Shown: positions 43,265 through 53,330, counted from the first letter of the stretch. The stretch: DNA of 64,000 nucleotides from VFMC01 sp040380855 (GCA_040380855.1 JBEIIG010000010.1:1-64000); one strand, 5' to 3'. The notes: generated by a model not told the origin, from the sequence alone. Program-made: numbers and translations.

Positions 43265-44413
43265 TCAGTCGACGCGTTCGCCGCTGTGCGGATCGAACAG
43301 CAGCACGCGCTGTGGGTCGATCCACAGGTCGAGCCGCTCGCCGGGGCGCACGTCGTGCCGGTCGTCGAGCACCGCAGTCCAGCGGGCGCGCACGTCGTGG
43401 CGCACCAACAGGCTCGCCTCGTCGCGCGCGTCGCCGTCGGCCTGCCCGGCCACCTGCACGCGGTCGGCGTCGATGGCGAAGATGGCGTGCCGCACAGCAC
43501 CGAGGTTCTCGACCAGATCGATGTCGACCTCGAGGTGCACCCCGTCGGCAGGCACACCGTCGTGCCCGTGCCGCAGGCAGTTGGGTCGCACGGCCAACAC
43601 ATAGCGACCATCAGCCACCGAGCGGTGCGTGAGCGGCACCTCGATGCCGGCGAATCGGGCGATACCACGCGACACGGTGGCCTCGACCACATTCACTTGC
43701 GGCGAGCCGATGAAGGTGGCGCAGAACAAGTTGGCCGGCCGGTGGTACAGCTCGTCGGGCGGGGCGCACTGCTGCAGCACACCGTCGCGCATCACCGCCA
43801 CCCGGCTGCCCAGTGTCATCGCCTCCACCTGATCGTGGGTGACGTACACGGTGGTGGTGCCGATCTGCTGGTGCAGGCGCGCCAACTCTTCGCGCATCGA
43901 CACGCGCAACTTGGCGTCGAGGTTCGACAGCGGCTCGTCCATCAGGAACGCCACCGGGTCGCGCACCAGCGCCCGCCCCATCGCCACGCGCTGGCGCTGC
44001 CCGCCCGACAGCTGCGCTGGCCGGCGCTCGAGCAGGTCGTCGAGGCCCAACATGCGCGCCACATCAGCCACCTTCACCGCGATGTCACGCTTGGGCACCT
44101 TGTGCAACTTCAGGCCGAGGCCCAGGTTCTTACGCACCGTCATGTGCGGATAGAGCGCGTAGTTCTGGAACACCATCGCCAGGTTGCGATCGCGCGGTGG
44201 GTCGTAGGTGACGTCGCGGTCGCCGATGATCACGCCGCCCTCGGTCACCTCTTCGAGGCCGGCGATCATGCGCAACAGGGTCGACTTGCCGCAGCCCGAC
44301 GGGCCGACCAGCACCATGAACTCGCCGTCGGCGATCTCGAGATCGACGGCCTGCACGGCGCACACCCCGTTGGGGTAGGTCTTGGTGACACGGTCGAGCG
44401 TGATGGCCGTCAT
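43265..44413 (-). CDS. ABC transporter ATP-binding protein, MsmK/UgpC/MalK type
   Basis: A 382-aa ATPase for a CUT1 carbohydrate importer. Walker A GPSGCGKST (about 37-45), Q-loop QNYALYPHM, signature LSGGQRQR, Walker B FLMDEPLSNLD, H-loop VTHD. The C-terminal 130 residues form the OB-fold (TOBE) regulatory domain (FIGSPQVN, then VRPNCL). It energises the two permeases encoded upstream. Start ATG overlaps the GH20-like stop (ATGA). Last gene of the nine-gene operon. Confidence 0.92.
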   Translation of the reverse strand: MTAITLDRVTKTYPNGVCAVQAVDLEIADGEFMVLVGPSGCGKSTLLRMIAGLEEVTEGGVIIGDRDVTYDPPRDRNLAMVFQNYALYPHMTVRKNLGLGLKLHKVPKRDIAVKVADVARMLGLDDLLERRPAQLSGGQRQRVAMGRALVRDPVAFLMDEPLSNLDAKLRVSMREELARLHQQIGTTTVYVTHDQVEAMTLGSRVAVMRDGVLQQCAPPDELYHRPANLFCATFIGSPQVNVVEATVSRGIARFAGIEVPLTHRSVADGRYVLAVRPNCLRHGHDGVPADGVHLEVDIDLVENLGAVRHAIFAIDADRVQVAGQADGDARDEASLLVRHDVRARWTAVLDDRHDVRPGERLDLWIDPQRVLLFDPHSGERVD

Positions 44414-46209
44414 GTGGTCCCTCCACGAACGGACTGCCCTCCACGAACGGGCAGATGGTGATGATGGCGAGCGAGCGCAGCCTCGAGCTTGGCCACCGAA
44501 TCGGCCAGGCCGCCCGGTCGGTTGCGGGCCGACCACAGCCGCCGGTGTTCGGCGACCAGCCGGCGACCCTCGGCCGCCAGATCGTCGGCGGCGCCGAGGT
44601 GGTGCCGGGCCCAGCTGAGGCCGAGGCGCGCCCAGCCGATGGTGGTGCGCACCTCGTCGCGCCACAACCACGCGTCGGACGCTGCGGCCCGATCGGCGGC
44701 TGCATCGAGCAGTGCGTCGAGGCGGTCGAGTTCGGCAGCGGCGGCGGCGAACATCTCGGTGGTGGCACCGAAGGCAACCAGCAGCCCGGCCGCTTCGGGC
44801 GACGACAGCAGCGCACCGAACGTGCCCGCCTCGGGTGGCGAGGGCCGGATGGCGTCGGCCACGGCACCGAGTTGCAGGGTGATGGTGCCCAGTCCGGGGG
44901 CTGCACCGGCATCTCTGTCGACGGCGATCCAACGATCGATCGCTGCGCCCACATCGGGCCGGTCGTCGGGGTTCCAGCTCAGTGCTGCGGCCGCGACGAA
45001 GCCGGGCCAACTGATGGGCAGGTACTGGAAGTGGCCCTCGTTGCCCCAGTCGCACATCAGCACCCCGGTGGCGTCGTGGCGCACCGCGGCATCGACCGCA
45101 GCGCGCACGTTGGCGAGCATGTTGGTGGTGCGGCCGGTGAGCGACGACCACGACGAGGTGCCGGGTGCCACCCACCTGGCCCGCCCCGCCGCGGCGATGC
45201 GGCCGAGACGCGCGTCGAACGGGTGATCCGCCTCGTAGCCCCACTCGACCAGACCGACACCCTCGGGCAGCTCGTCCATCAACTCCGGGTGGGGTGCCAT
45301 CACATCGGCCCACATCCACAGCTCGCGTCCGCGCAGCGCGTCGAGTGCCGCGAGGCGCTGCACCCACTCGACGTACTGACGGCGACGGTCGGGGGGCAGG
45401 GGCACGCAGAACGAACCGTTGTCGACGTGCGCCCACGGTGCCTCCACCCCGGGCACATCGAAGATGGCGTCCCACACACCGGGCGACAGGTCGAGTGGTT
45501 CGTCGAGGCCGAGATGCAGCCGCGGCGCATCGAATGCACGGGCGACGTTGCCCACCATCTCGGCCACCAGCTCGAAGGCGCCCGGCCGGGCCGGGTCGAA
45601 GCAGGCGGCCGGTTCGTGGTCGCCGTCGGGGCTGCGGTAGCCGCCGGGCATGGCTGCCAGCGGCGCGTAGGCCGGATGCGCCAGCCATCGTTCGAGATGC
45701 CCGAGCGCTGCCTGGAGGCCCACCAACTCGACACCGTGCGCAGCCGCGTACCGACGCAGGTGAGCGATGTCGTCGGCGGTGTACGGCGACGCATCGCGCC
45801 ACACCGCATCGTGACCGGGATGGGCGAAGGTGTGCTCGAGGTACAACTCGAGCAGGTTCACCTTCAGCCCCGCCAGCCGTTCGACGAGCAGTTCGAGCGT
45901 GGCGACAGTGGGCACCTTGTCGCGCGACACGTCGAGCATCACCCCGCGCACCGCGATGGCAGGCCAGTCGACGATGTCGACCACATCGTCGGGCGCCAGG
46001 CTGCGCACCTGCGCCAGGGTTGCGGCCGCATGGCGTTGCCCGGCGGCGGTGTCGGCGTCGACCCGAACCGTGCCGCGCTCGATACGCAGCCGATAGCCCT
46101 CGGGCCCCAGCGGGCCATCGGGTGCGGGCCCCGGATCGCGACCCGCCACCCACTGCGGACGCGGGCACAGCGCATCACTCCAGTGCGCACCGTGCACGGT
46201 CAGCGACAC
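44410..46209 (-). CDS. Glycoside hydrolase, GH20-like (beta-N-acetylhexosaminidase type)
   Basis: A 599-aa predicted cytoplasmic enzyme. A short N-terminal domain carries HAAATLAQVRSL, as in GH20b domains. The catalytic barrel begins at AIAVRGVMLDVSRDKVPT and LAGLKVNLLELYLEH. The expected Asp-Glu pair is in LHLGLDEPLD (the family usually has GGDE). A helical domain of about 180 residues follows. No signal peptide. The GTG at 46209 has GGAGG in front and overlaps the upstream stop by 10 bp. It would remove terminal HexNAc residues from an imported oligosaccharide; specificity is uncertain because of the GLDE variant. Confidence 0.7.
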   Translation of the reverse strand: MSLTVHGAHWSDALCPRPQWVAGRDPGPAPDGPLGPEGYRLRIERGTVRVDADTAAGQRHAAATLAQVRSLAPDDVVDIVDWPAIAVRGVMLDVSRDKVPTVATLELLVERLAGLKVNLLELYLEHTFAHPGHDAVWRDASPYTADDIAHLRRYAAAHGVELVGLQAALGHLERWLAHPAYAPLAAMPGGYRSPDGDHEPAACFDPARPGAFELVAEMVGNVARAFDAPRLHLGLDEPLDLSPGVWDAIFDVPGVEAPWAHVDNGSFCVPLPPDRRRQYVEWVQRLAALDALRGRELWMWADVMAPHPELMDELPEGVGLVEWGYEADHPFDARLGRIAAAGRARWVAPGTSSWSSLTGRTTNMLANVRAAVDAAVRHDATGVLMCDWGNEGHFQYLPISWPGFVAAAALSWNPDDRPDVGAAIDRWIAVDRDAGAAPGLGTITLQLGAVADAIRPSPPEAGTFGALLSSPEAAGLLVAFGATTEMFAAAAAELDRLDALLDAAADRAAASDAWLWRDEVRTTIGWARLGLSWARHHLGAADDLAAEGRRLVAEHRRLWSARNRPGGLADSVAKLEAALARHHHHLPVRGGQSVRGGTT

Positions 46210-47537
46210 AACGCCTCCGGCAGACGACCCGCGGCCTGATGCGCATCGAGCAGTTCGTCGACCATCGTCTCGATCGCCACCGGGCTGAGTGTCGCCGACG
46301 TGTTGGGGTCGAGCAGCGCGGCATGGTGCACGTACTCGCGACGGCCCTCCACCACGGCGCGCACGGCGAGATCGCACACATCGAGCGAACGGCGGTTGAT
46401 GGCCGCGCACTGGGGCGGCAGCGGCGAGGCCGCCTCGGGGTGCACCCCGTCGGCATCGCACCGGGCCGGCACCTCCACCACCGCCCACTCGGGCAACTCG
46501 TCGACCAACCGCGCACCACCACCGCCGGGTACACGGTTGGGGACATTCGCCCAGAGACGACGTGGCACACCGTCGACCAGCGAGCGGGCGATCTGCGGCG
46601 CGTACTCGCCCGAGGGAACCAGGTGCAGTGGATAGCGGGTACGACCCGCAGCGATCTCGACCGCGTGGGCGAACCATTCGGCGTTGTTCGCCCGGCGCTC
46701 CCAGTAGGGGTTCACCGGCAGGCCGAAGCGCTCGACCTGTTCGTCCCACGGCAGGTACCACGGCACGTACTCGGCGTTGTGCTTCGAGCTCTCGGTGACG
46801 AAGTAGCCGAAGCGCCGCAACAGGTCGGCGCGCACCGTGTTGCCGAACGCTGCATCGGTGCGGGCCAGTTCGCGCAGGCGTGGGTAGAGGTCGACGCCGT
46901 GGTGTTCCAGCCGGGTGAGGAACACCTGGTGGTTCACACCCGCACCGTCGAAGTCGAGTTCGTCGACGGGCACGCCCAGGTGTTCGGCCACCGTGGCCGC
47001 GGTCTGCCAGGTCGAGTGGCACAGCCCCACGGTGCGCACCGTCGGCACCAGCCGGTCGAGCGCCATGCAGCACATCGTCATCGGGTTGGTGACGTTGGCG
47101 AGGACGGCCGCCGGGCTGCACTCGGCGATGTCGCGGGCGATCTCGGCCAGCACCGGCGCAGTGCGCAGGATGCGGACGATGGCGCCGATGCCCAGCGTGT
47201 CGGCCACGGTCTGGCGCAGGCCGTAGCGGGCGGGGATCTCGAAGTCGGGCCGGATCGACTGCTGCATGCCCACCCCGATCGACACCACCACGAGGTGGGC
47301 GCCGGCGATGGCGGCGCGCCGGTCGGTGTGCGCGGTCACGTCGGCCGGTACCCCGGCATCGGTGGCCACGGCCCGGCCGAACTGCTCGGCCACCGTGGCC
47401 CGCGTGGCATGGGTGTCGACCAGTGCCACCTCGTACGGGCCGATGCCGTCGAGCGCGCAGAAGTCGGCCAGCTCGGGCAGGAACTGGGCACTGCCCGCGC
47501 CGATCACGGCGATGCGCAACGGCGCCGACGCACTCAC
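46200..47537 (-). CDS. GH4 glycosidase, MelA/alpha-galactosidase-like
   Basis: A 445-aa NAD+- and Mn2+-dependent hydrolase. GH4 enzymes cleave by oxidation at C3 and elimination. The NAD site is IAVIGAGSAQFLPEL; DFEIPARYGLRQTVADTLGIGAIVRILRTAPVL strongly resembles MelA; metal ligands are Cys in GLCHST and His in GVNHQ. Expected substrates are alpha-galactosides or alpha-glucosides, not phosphorylated since import is by ABC transport. Start GTG overlaps the previous stop (GTGA). Confidence 0.82.
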   Translation of the reverse strand: MSASAPLRIAVIGAGSAQFLPELADFCALDGIGPYEVALVDTHATRATVAEQFGRAVATDAGVPADVTAHTDRRAAIAGAHLVVVSIGVGMQQSIRPDFEIPARYGLRQTVADTLGIGAIVRILRTAPVLAEIARDIAECSPAAVLANVTNPMTMCCMALDRLVPTVRTVGLCHSTWQTAATVAEHLGVPVDELDFDGAGVNHQVFLTRLEHHGVDLYPRLRELARTDAAFGNTVRADLLRRFGYFVTESSKHNAEYVPWYLPWDEQVERFGLPVNPYWERRANNAEWFAHAVEIAAGRTRYPLHLVPSGEYAPQIARSLVDGVPRRLWANVPNRVPGGGGARLVDELPEWAVVEVPARCDADGVHPEAASPLPPQCAAINRRSLDVCDLAVRAVVEGRREYVHHAALLDPNTSATLSPVAIETMVDELLDAHQAAGRLPEALCR

Positions 47538-48814
47538 TGCTCGAGCCGTCCCAGCCAGCCGGCGTTCACCTCGCGCAACCGCTGCCACACTGCGGGTGCC
47601 TGCGACATCGACGGCCCCAACGGGTGCGCGGCGAGAGCGCGCATCGCGGCCGCATGGTCGCCGTTCACCGCCGCCTCGACGGTGAGCAGCTCGACGTCTT
47701 TCATCGTGCGCATCAGCGCATCGACATCGGGCCGCAGTGCCGGCATCGGCAGCGTGGTCACACCATCGCTGCCCACCCGCGCCGACACCTCCACCACCAC
47801 GTCGTCGGGCAGGCCGGGGATGGCACCCCGGTTCGGCACGTTCACCACGTGCTCGGTGCCCGCGCCGCGTACGAGGTCGGCCATCAGCTCGGCCGCCGCC
47901 TCCGAGTAGTACGCGCCGCCACGCTTGGCCAGTTCGGGTGGCTTGGTGTCGAGGTCGGGGTCGGCGTACTTCGCCATCAGCCGCTCCTCGATCGCCATCA
48001 CGGCCGAGGCCCGTGTGGGGCTGCTGTGCTGCTGGCGCAGCATCGCCTCGGTCTCGTAGTAGTACAGCAGGTAGTAGTTGGGGATGGCGCCGAGCAGTTC
48101 GATCGACTCGGCCGTCCACTCGGGCTCGCCGTCGGTGCTGGTGCGCTTGCCCGCCAGACGGCGCATCCCGCGCAGCGCCTCGGCCGTACGGTCGTCACCG
48201 TTCACGAACACGCGCCGTACCCAGCTGAGGTGGTTCAGGCCCACGTAGTCGAACGTCACCGCCGCCGGGTCGGCGTCGAACGTGCGGGCCACCTCGGCCT
48301 TCACCGACCACGGCACGTTGCACAACCCGATCGTGGGCACCGACGTGTGCCGGCACAGCGCTTCAGTGACCAGGCCCGCCGGGTTGGTGAAGTTCAACAG
48401 CGTGGCGCCGGGTGCCTCCTCGGCGATCTCGGCGGCGATGTCGAGCGCCACTGGAATGGTGCGCAGCGCGTTGGCGAACCCGCCGACGCCCACGGTCTCC
48501 TGGCCGATCAGGCCGAACTCGCGGCCGAGTTGCTCGTCGCGCTCGCGTGCCGCCATGCCACCCACACGGATCTGGCTCACCACGAACCGGCTGCTGCGGA
48601 TGCCGGCCCGCCGGTCGGAACCCCAGCGCACCGTCACCCCACGGCCGTCGCGGACGCTCATCCGCTCGGCCAACGGGCCCAGCACAGCCAGGCGCGCCTC
48701 GTCGATGTCGACGAGATGGATCTCGGTGAGGCCCAGCACCTCGCCACGCGCCAGGAGTCCTTCGATCAACTCGGGGGTGTAGGTCGACCCGCCACCGATC
48801 ACGCACACCTTCAC
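47534..48814 (-). CDS. GH4 glycosidase, LicH/CelF 6-phospho-beta-glucosidase-like
   Basis: A 426-aa GH4 enzyme of the other main branch: CVIGGGSTYTPELIEGLL (NAD site), NFTNPAGLVTEAL, metal Cys in GLCNVP and His in GLNHLSW, and NVPNRGAIPGLPDDVVVEV. Characterised relatives act on 6-phospho-beta-glucosides, yet this operon has an ABC importer and no PTS, so either a kinase acts first elsewhere or the enzyme accepts free sugars. Two GH4 genes in tandem may serve alpha and beta linkages. Start GTG at 48814, 34 bp after GH2. Confidence 0.82.
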   Translation of the reverse strand: MKVCVIGGGSTYTPELIEGLLARGEVLGLTEIHLVDIDEARLAVLGPLAERMSVRDGRGVTVRWGSDRRAGIRSSRFVVSQIRVGGMAARERDEQLGREFGLIGQETVGVGGFANALRTIPVALDIAAEIAEEAPGATLLNFTNPAGLVTEALCRHTSVPTIGLCNVPWSVKAEVARTFDADPAAVTFDYVGLNHLSWVRRVFVNGDDRTAEALRGMRRLAGKRTSTDGEPEWTAESIELLGAIPNYYLLYYYETEAMLRQQHSSPTRASAVMAIEERLMAKYADPDLDTKPPELAKRGGAYYSEAAAELMADLVRGAGTEHVVNVPNRGAIPGLPDDVVVEVSARVGSDGVTTLPMPALRPDVDALMRTMKDVELLTVEAAVNGDHAAAMRALAAHPLGPSMSQAPAVWQRLREVNAGWLGRLEQ

Positions 48815-48848
48815 TGCGCACCTGCTCTCACGACGCACCCTGCCCTCA

Positions 48849-50960
48849 TCAGTCGACCACCTCGAACTCCCACCGATTCTGGCCGAGCACACCGCTGTCG
48901 CGGTCGTGCAGGTCGGCCTCGAGCGCATAACGCCCCGGTGCCAGGCGGAACGGCCCCGCCTGCATCACCCGTCGCGCCGCGTCGGCGTGCAGGTGCACCG
49001 TGGTCGCCGCGCCGTCGAGGTGTGTGCCCGCGGCATCGACCAGTCGCCACGCCAACGTGCTGTCGAGGAACGACCGGTGGTGGTCGTTCACCCACCACAC
49101 GAAGAACGCCGGTGGGTCGTCGTCGGGTGCGTAGCGATCGCTGTCGGCCTCGATCGACGGCAGCACGGGCTGCATCGCCCGGGCGAGCGCGTGGTAGCCG
49201 ACCTTCGGGCGGCGCAGATGGTCGATGACCGACCAACTGACACACGGCCACGGATCGACCAGCATGAACGGCATCACGCCCTGTACGCGTTCACGCTTCT
49301 TGCGGCGGTACACCTCGGTGGCGTACTGCAACAGGCGGGCCTGATAGTGCTGGCTGCGCTCGATCACCGCCTCCACCGAGTGGGTGAGCAGCGTGACGCC
49401 CACCTTGGTGTGGTGCTCGTGGTGCTGGAAGCCGTGGAACGTCCAGTCGGCGATCGACGCACCCTCGGGCAGGAACGTGCGCAGCGTCTCGAGGCACGGC
49501 ACGGCCTGCGCGCCGTACTCGGTGACGAACGCGCCACCCGGCAGTTCGCGCACATCGGTCCATCGCCCCCAGTACCAGCCGGGGTAGGTGTGGCCATCGC
49601 CCGCGCCCGAGTTGGCCAGCGCCGGCCGGGTGGGGTCGAGACGGCGGAACAGCGCGGCCAGTTCGTGGTCGAGCACCTGGTTCTGGTCGGGCCGCACGCT
49701 GTTCGCGTCATCGGCCATCCACGGCTCGTTCCACGGTGCCTCGTTGTGGGCGCACCAGTACGCCACCGAGGGGCGCCAGCCCAGCAGGTGCACGGTGTCG
49801 GCCACCATGGCCCGGGCCACGCGGTAGGTCTCGGCGTCGTCGGCATAGCCCCACTGCATCGGCAGGTCCTGCCACACCAGCACACCGGCCGCGTCGCACG
49901 CGTCGTAGAAGCCTTGGGCCGTCACGTGGGCGTGCACCCGCAGCGCGTTCAGGTTGGCACCGACCGCTGCCTGCACATCAGCAACCGCGCGCTCGGGTGT
50001 CAGCGTGGCCAGCCACTGATCGCCGATGTAGTTGCAGCCACGCACGAACACCGGTCTGCCGTTCAGCCGCCACACCCAGTCGCCGCCCACCTCGATCGAG
50101 CGCACGCCGATCAGCCGGGTGGTGCCCGACGTGGAAACCCCGTCGGCCTCAACCGTCACGTCGAGCAGGTAGCGGTGCGGGTCGCCGTGGTCCCAGGTCC
50201 ACCACAGCCGGGCATCGGCCAGCACACCGCCGACGTGCACCTCGGCCATACCCGGGTCGACCCAGGTGTGGGCGATGTACTCGTCGGCCACCCGGCCCCC
50301 ACCCGCCTCCTCGATCAGGCGAACCCGGGCGACCACACGCTTGGGCTCGTCAGCCAGCAGGCGCACACGCACGCTCACGTCGATGTCGGCATCGGCACCG
50401 CGCAGGGTTGTCGTCACCCCGATGTGGTCGATGCCCAGCGAGGGTGTGGGGCTGAGGGTGACCGGGCCCCAGATGCCACCGGTCGAACGCTCCTGGCCGC
50501 GCTCGCTCCAGTTGCCGGGCCGGGCGTCGTGGTGGCCGAGCACGCCGCGCAGCGCCGTCTTGCGGTGCGGCCACACCGTGCCGAAGGCTTCAACCGGGCA
50601 CGCCACCTGCACGCGCACCTCGTGCGTGCCGCCGGCAGCACCGCCGAGCACGTCGGCGGCGAACGGGGCGAAGCCGCCCACATGGTGGGCCACCTCGGTG
50701 CCGTCCCACCACACGGTGGCCTCGTAGTCGACTGCGTCGAACCGCAGCGTCAGCAACCGGTCGGCCCAGGCCGCAGGCACGACCACCTCACACCGGTACC
50801 AGCGCACATCGGCCGCATGATCGGGGTCGTCGGCCTCGTCGAGATACCAGTGCCCGGGCACCGTCGCCGCGCCCCACGGGCCATCGGGCGAGCGCGCCGA
50901 CTCCCATCCGGTGTCGAGCACCATCACCTCGTCGCCCGACGGGCCGGCCCCGCTGCTCAC
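48849..50960 (-). CDS. Glycoside hydrolase family 2 (beta-mannosidase/beta-galactosidase type)
   Basis: A 703-aa enzyme with the GH2 order: sugar-binding jelly roll (WYRCEVVVPAAWADRLLTLRFDAVDYEATVWWDG), immunoglobulin-like domain, then TIM barrel. The acid/base Glu is in YWCAHNEAPW and the nucleophile Glu in FVTEYGAQA. The barrel entry FVRGCNYIGDQW and RVHAHV favour the beta-mannosidase side of GH2. No signal peptide, so it acts in the cytoplasm. The GTG overlaps the upstream stop (GTGA). Confidence 0.85.
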   Translation of the reverse strand: MSSGAGPSGDEVMVLDTGWESARSPDGPWGAATVPGHWYLDEADDPDHAADVRWYRCEVVVPAAWADRLLTLRFDAVDYEATVWWDGTEVAHHVGGFAPFAADVLGGAAGGTHEVRVQVACPVEAFGTVWPHRKTALRGVLGHHDARPGNWSERGQERSTGGIWGPVTLSPTPSLGIDHIGVTTTLRGADADIDVSVRVRLLADEPKRVVARVRLIEEAGGGRVADEYIAHTWVDPGMAEVHVGGVLADARLWWTWDHGDPHRYLLDVTVEADGVSTSGTTRLIGVRSIEVGGDWVWRLNGRPVFVRGCNYIGDQWLATLTPERAVADVQAAVGANLNALRVHAHVTAQGFYDACDAAGVLVWQDLPMQWGYADDAETYRVARAMVADTVHLLGWRPSVAYWCAHNEAPWNEPWMADDANSVRPDQNQVLDHELAALFRRLDPTRPALANSGAGDGHTYPGWYWGRWTDVRELPGGAFVTEYGAQAVPCLETLRTFLPEGASIADWTFHGFQHHEHHTKVGVTLLTHSVEAVIERSQHYQARLLQYATEVYRRKKRERVQGVMPFMLVDPWPCVSWSVIDHLRRPKVGYHALARAMQPVLPSIEADSDRYAPDDDPPAFFVWWVNDHHRSFLDSTLAWRLVDAAGTHLDGAATTVHLHADAARRVMQAGPFRLAPGRYALEADLHDRDSGVLGQNRWEFEVVD

Positions 50961-53329
50961 GACATCCCCAGGCGCAGGTCGCCCATCCGCACCGTCAGCC
51001 CGGTGAGTGCGTCGAGCAACCGCGTGTCGACGTCGCGGCCCGCGGCCTGTGCGCTGCGCAGGCGACGCACGCGGTGCACCACCTCGCCGGGCTCCACGCC
51101 CAGGCGCTCGCACTCGGCCTGCACATCGGCCAACGTGGTGAGCCGGAAGTGGGTGACTGCTGCGGCCACCTCGTCGGCCGCCTCACGCGGGCCGAGCACG
51201 TAGCGGTCGGTCTCGCCGCGGTCGTCGAGCCGCACCACCTCGAAGCGTCCGTCGGCGGGCACCTGCCCGCACTCGATCACGTCGCCGGCCAGGGTGACCC
51301 GCCACAGCGGCAGGCCTGCGGCAGCGGGCACGGCGACCTCGCTACGTTCCTCGGCCAACACCTGCCACGCATCGCCGGCGCGAGTCACCGCCACCTGGCC
51401 GTGGCCCGAGGCGAGCGACCCCGCACGCGCGTCGCGGCCGTGCAGCAGCGCTGCACTCACCTCGCCGCCGTGATGGGCGAACCAGCACACCGACGCACCG
51501 TTCACGGTCGCTGCCACCCCGTCGGCCGAACCGGTCCACGGTGCAGCGGTCCGGTTCACGACGGTCACGTAGCGAGTGCCCGATGCCCCCACCCGCACGG
51601 CGATGTCGACCCCCGGGTGGGGCCCTGCCGTCGGCGGTGCCCAGCGGGGGAGATCGGCCAACACCGCGAACGGCTGCAGGTGCTCGTCGAGGTTCGGCGC
51701 CTCGCCCGCGAGCACCACGCTGCCCGGCCGCTGCGACGCCGCAGCCGCCAACCGTTGCTGTGCGGCTCGGCTCATCACGGCCACATCGGGCACCACCACC
51801 AGTGCGTCGGCAGGTGCCTCGCTGCGGGTGGCGTCGATCACCCCGAACTCCACACCCGCGTCCAGCAACACCGCCCCGATGCGCATGCCCGCTGCGCTGG
51901 TGTTGGCCCGGTCGGCCAACGCGGCCAGCGCGCTGCCCGGCGCCAGGCCACCACCTGCGATCACCCCGCCGTAGCGCGCCAGTCGTTCGCCCGCATGGTC
52001 CCAGGCGATCACCACCGGTCGGTGCACCGGCGCGGCCGCCAGGTCGGCACCGCCGTGGGCGAGGCAGGCGAACAGCGTGCGCAGGTTCCACCACCACGCC
52101 ATCACCGTGCCGTCGGGCAGCACCGGCGCCTCCTCGGCCCAGCGCTGGAAGGCACCGATGGCCACCGGCTCGGGGTCCGACGAGTGGAGCATGTAGATGC
52201 ACGGCGCATCCATGCCACCGGCGAGCGAGCACTGCAGGTAGAACGCCTGGCGGGCCGACACCTCGGGCACCAGGTGCGGCATGCCCTCGGGCGACAGCGA
52301 CGCGCACGGCCGGGTGCGCCACCACGCATGGTGCACGTATTCGACGTCGTTCATCCGGTACCACTCGGTGCCGGCGATCATGTCGTCGGGGTCGACGTCT
52401 TCGGCGTACACGTTCTGGCCCACCCAGGTGCAGGTGTCGGCCAGCACACCCGGGTCGACCATCATCCCCGCCAGTTGCCACGGCATGCACAACAAGTCGT
52501 GGAACAGCGCCACCCGGCCCGCCAGCACCTCGTCGACCGCTGCGGCCGTGGCGGCGAGGCCCGAGGCCATCTGCGCGTCGGCGAAGTGATCGAGGTCGAG
52601 CCACCGGCGCACGGCCGTCGCATCGCCCGGTGCGTCCCATTCGGTGGGGAACGCCACCTCGGCGAACGAGCGGTGGCCGGTGCCCCACGCCGTGTTCAGC
52701 GCGTCGATGGTGCCGTACTGCGCGGTCAGCCACACCTGCCACCGAGCAACGTCGGCCACATCGGCGCGCACCGGGGTGGGCGAGCGGTCGTCCTCGTGCA
52801 CCAGCATCCCGTCGCCCGGTGTCTCGTTGTCGATCTGCCAGGCCCACAGCGTGTCGTCGGCGAACGGCTCGAGGGCCACGGCCACCGCCCGCAACCACTG
52901 CGCTGCACGCGCCTGCACCTCGGGCGAGTCGTACGACAGGCGCGCATCGTTCGAGTCGCTGTGGCGCATGGTGCGACCGTGGAAGCCCTTCGCCCACCAC
53001 TCGGGATGCGCGTCGATCAGCCAGGTGGGCACGCCACCGCCCAACATCTCGGCGTCGCAGAACGGCCCCGGCTTGGCGATGAACCCCAGCCCTGCCCGCC
53101 GGCAGCGTTCCACGAAGCCCACCAGGTCGCGGCCCGGGTGGGTGCGGCCGTCGAGGTCGACCTGCCCGTCGACGGGTTCGTGGTGGAGCCACGGGATGTA
53201 GCTCGACACGGCGTTGGCACCCGACTGGCGGGCCCGCAGCAGCATCAACTCCCACCGCTCGGGCGGCACGCGGTAGTAGTGGATCTCGACGGCGCGCAGC
53301 GTGTCGGTGGGCAGCGACGGATGGCGCAT
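50957..53329 (-). CDS. Glycoside hydrolase, GH35/GH42-type beta-galactosidase-like
   Basis: A 790-aa clan GH-A enzyme. The start matches GH35: VEIHYYRVPPERWELMLLRARQSGANAVSSYIPWLHHEP, and DLVGFVERCRRAGLGFIAKPGPFCDAE. The acid/base Glu is in WAWQIDNETPG; the nucleophile is probably the Glu in HLVPEVSAR. A long C-terminal beta region follows. Cytoplasmic, as there is no signal peptide. Its ATG follows the permease stop with a 1-nt gap. Confidence 0.8.
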   Translation of the reverse strand: MRHPSLPTDTLRAVEIHYYRVPPERWELMLLRARQSGANAVSSYIPWLHHEPVDGQVDLDGRTHPGRDLVGFVERCRRAGLGFIAKPGPFCDAEMLGGGVPTWLIDAHPEWWAKGFHGRTMRHSDSNDARLSYDSPEVQARAAQWLRAVAVALEPFADDTLWAWQIDNETPGDGMLVHEDDRSPTPVRADVADVARWQVWLTAQYGTIDALNTAWGTGHRSFAEVAFPTEWDAPGDATAVRRWLDLDHFADAQMASGLAATAAAVDEVLAGRVALFHDLLCMPWQLAGMMVDPGVLADTCTWVGQNVYAEDVDPDDMIAGTEWYRMNDVEYVHHAWWRTRPCASLSPEGMPHLVPEVSARQAFYLQCSLAGGMDAPCIYMLHSSDPEPVAIGAFQRWAEEAPVLPDGTVMAWWWNLRTLFACLAHGGADLAAAPVHRPVVIAWDHAGERLARYGGVIAGGGLAPGSALAALADRANTSAAGMRIGAVLLDAGVEFGVIDATRSEAPADALVVVPDVAVMSRAAQQRLAAAASQRPGSVVLAGEAPNLDEHLQPFAVLADLPRWAPPTAGPHPGVDIAVRVGASGTRYVTVVNRTAAPWTGSADGVAATVNGASVCWFAHHGGEVSAALLHGRDARAGSLASGHGQVAVTRAGDAWQVLAEERSEVAVPAAAGLPLWRVTLAGDVIECGQVPADGRFEVVRLDDRGETDRYVLGPREAADEVAAAVTHFRLTTLADVQAECERLGVEPGEVVHRVRRLRSAQAAGRDVDTRLLDALTGLTVRMGDLRLGMS

Positions 53330-53330
53330 G

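Noticed and set aside
45165..47909. Very long plus-strand frame antisense to the GH20-like and GH4 genes
   Set aside because: Arg/Pro-rich product without domains; the minus strand carries intact GH families in an overlapping operon.
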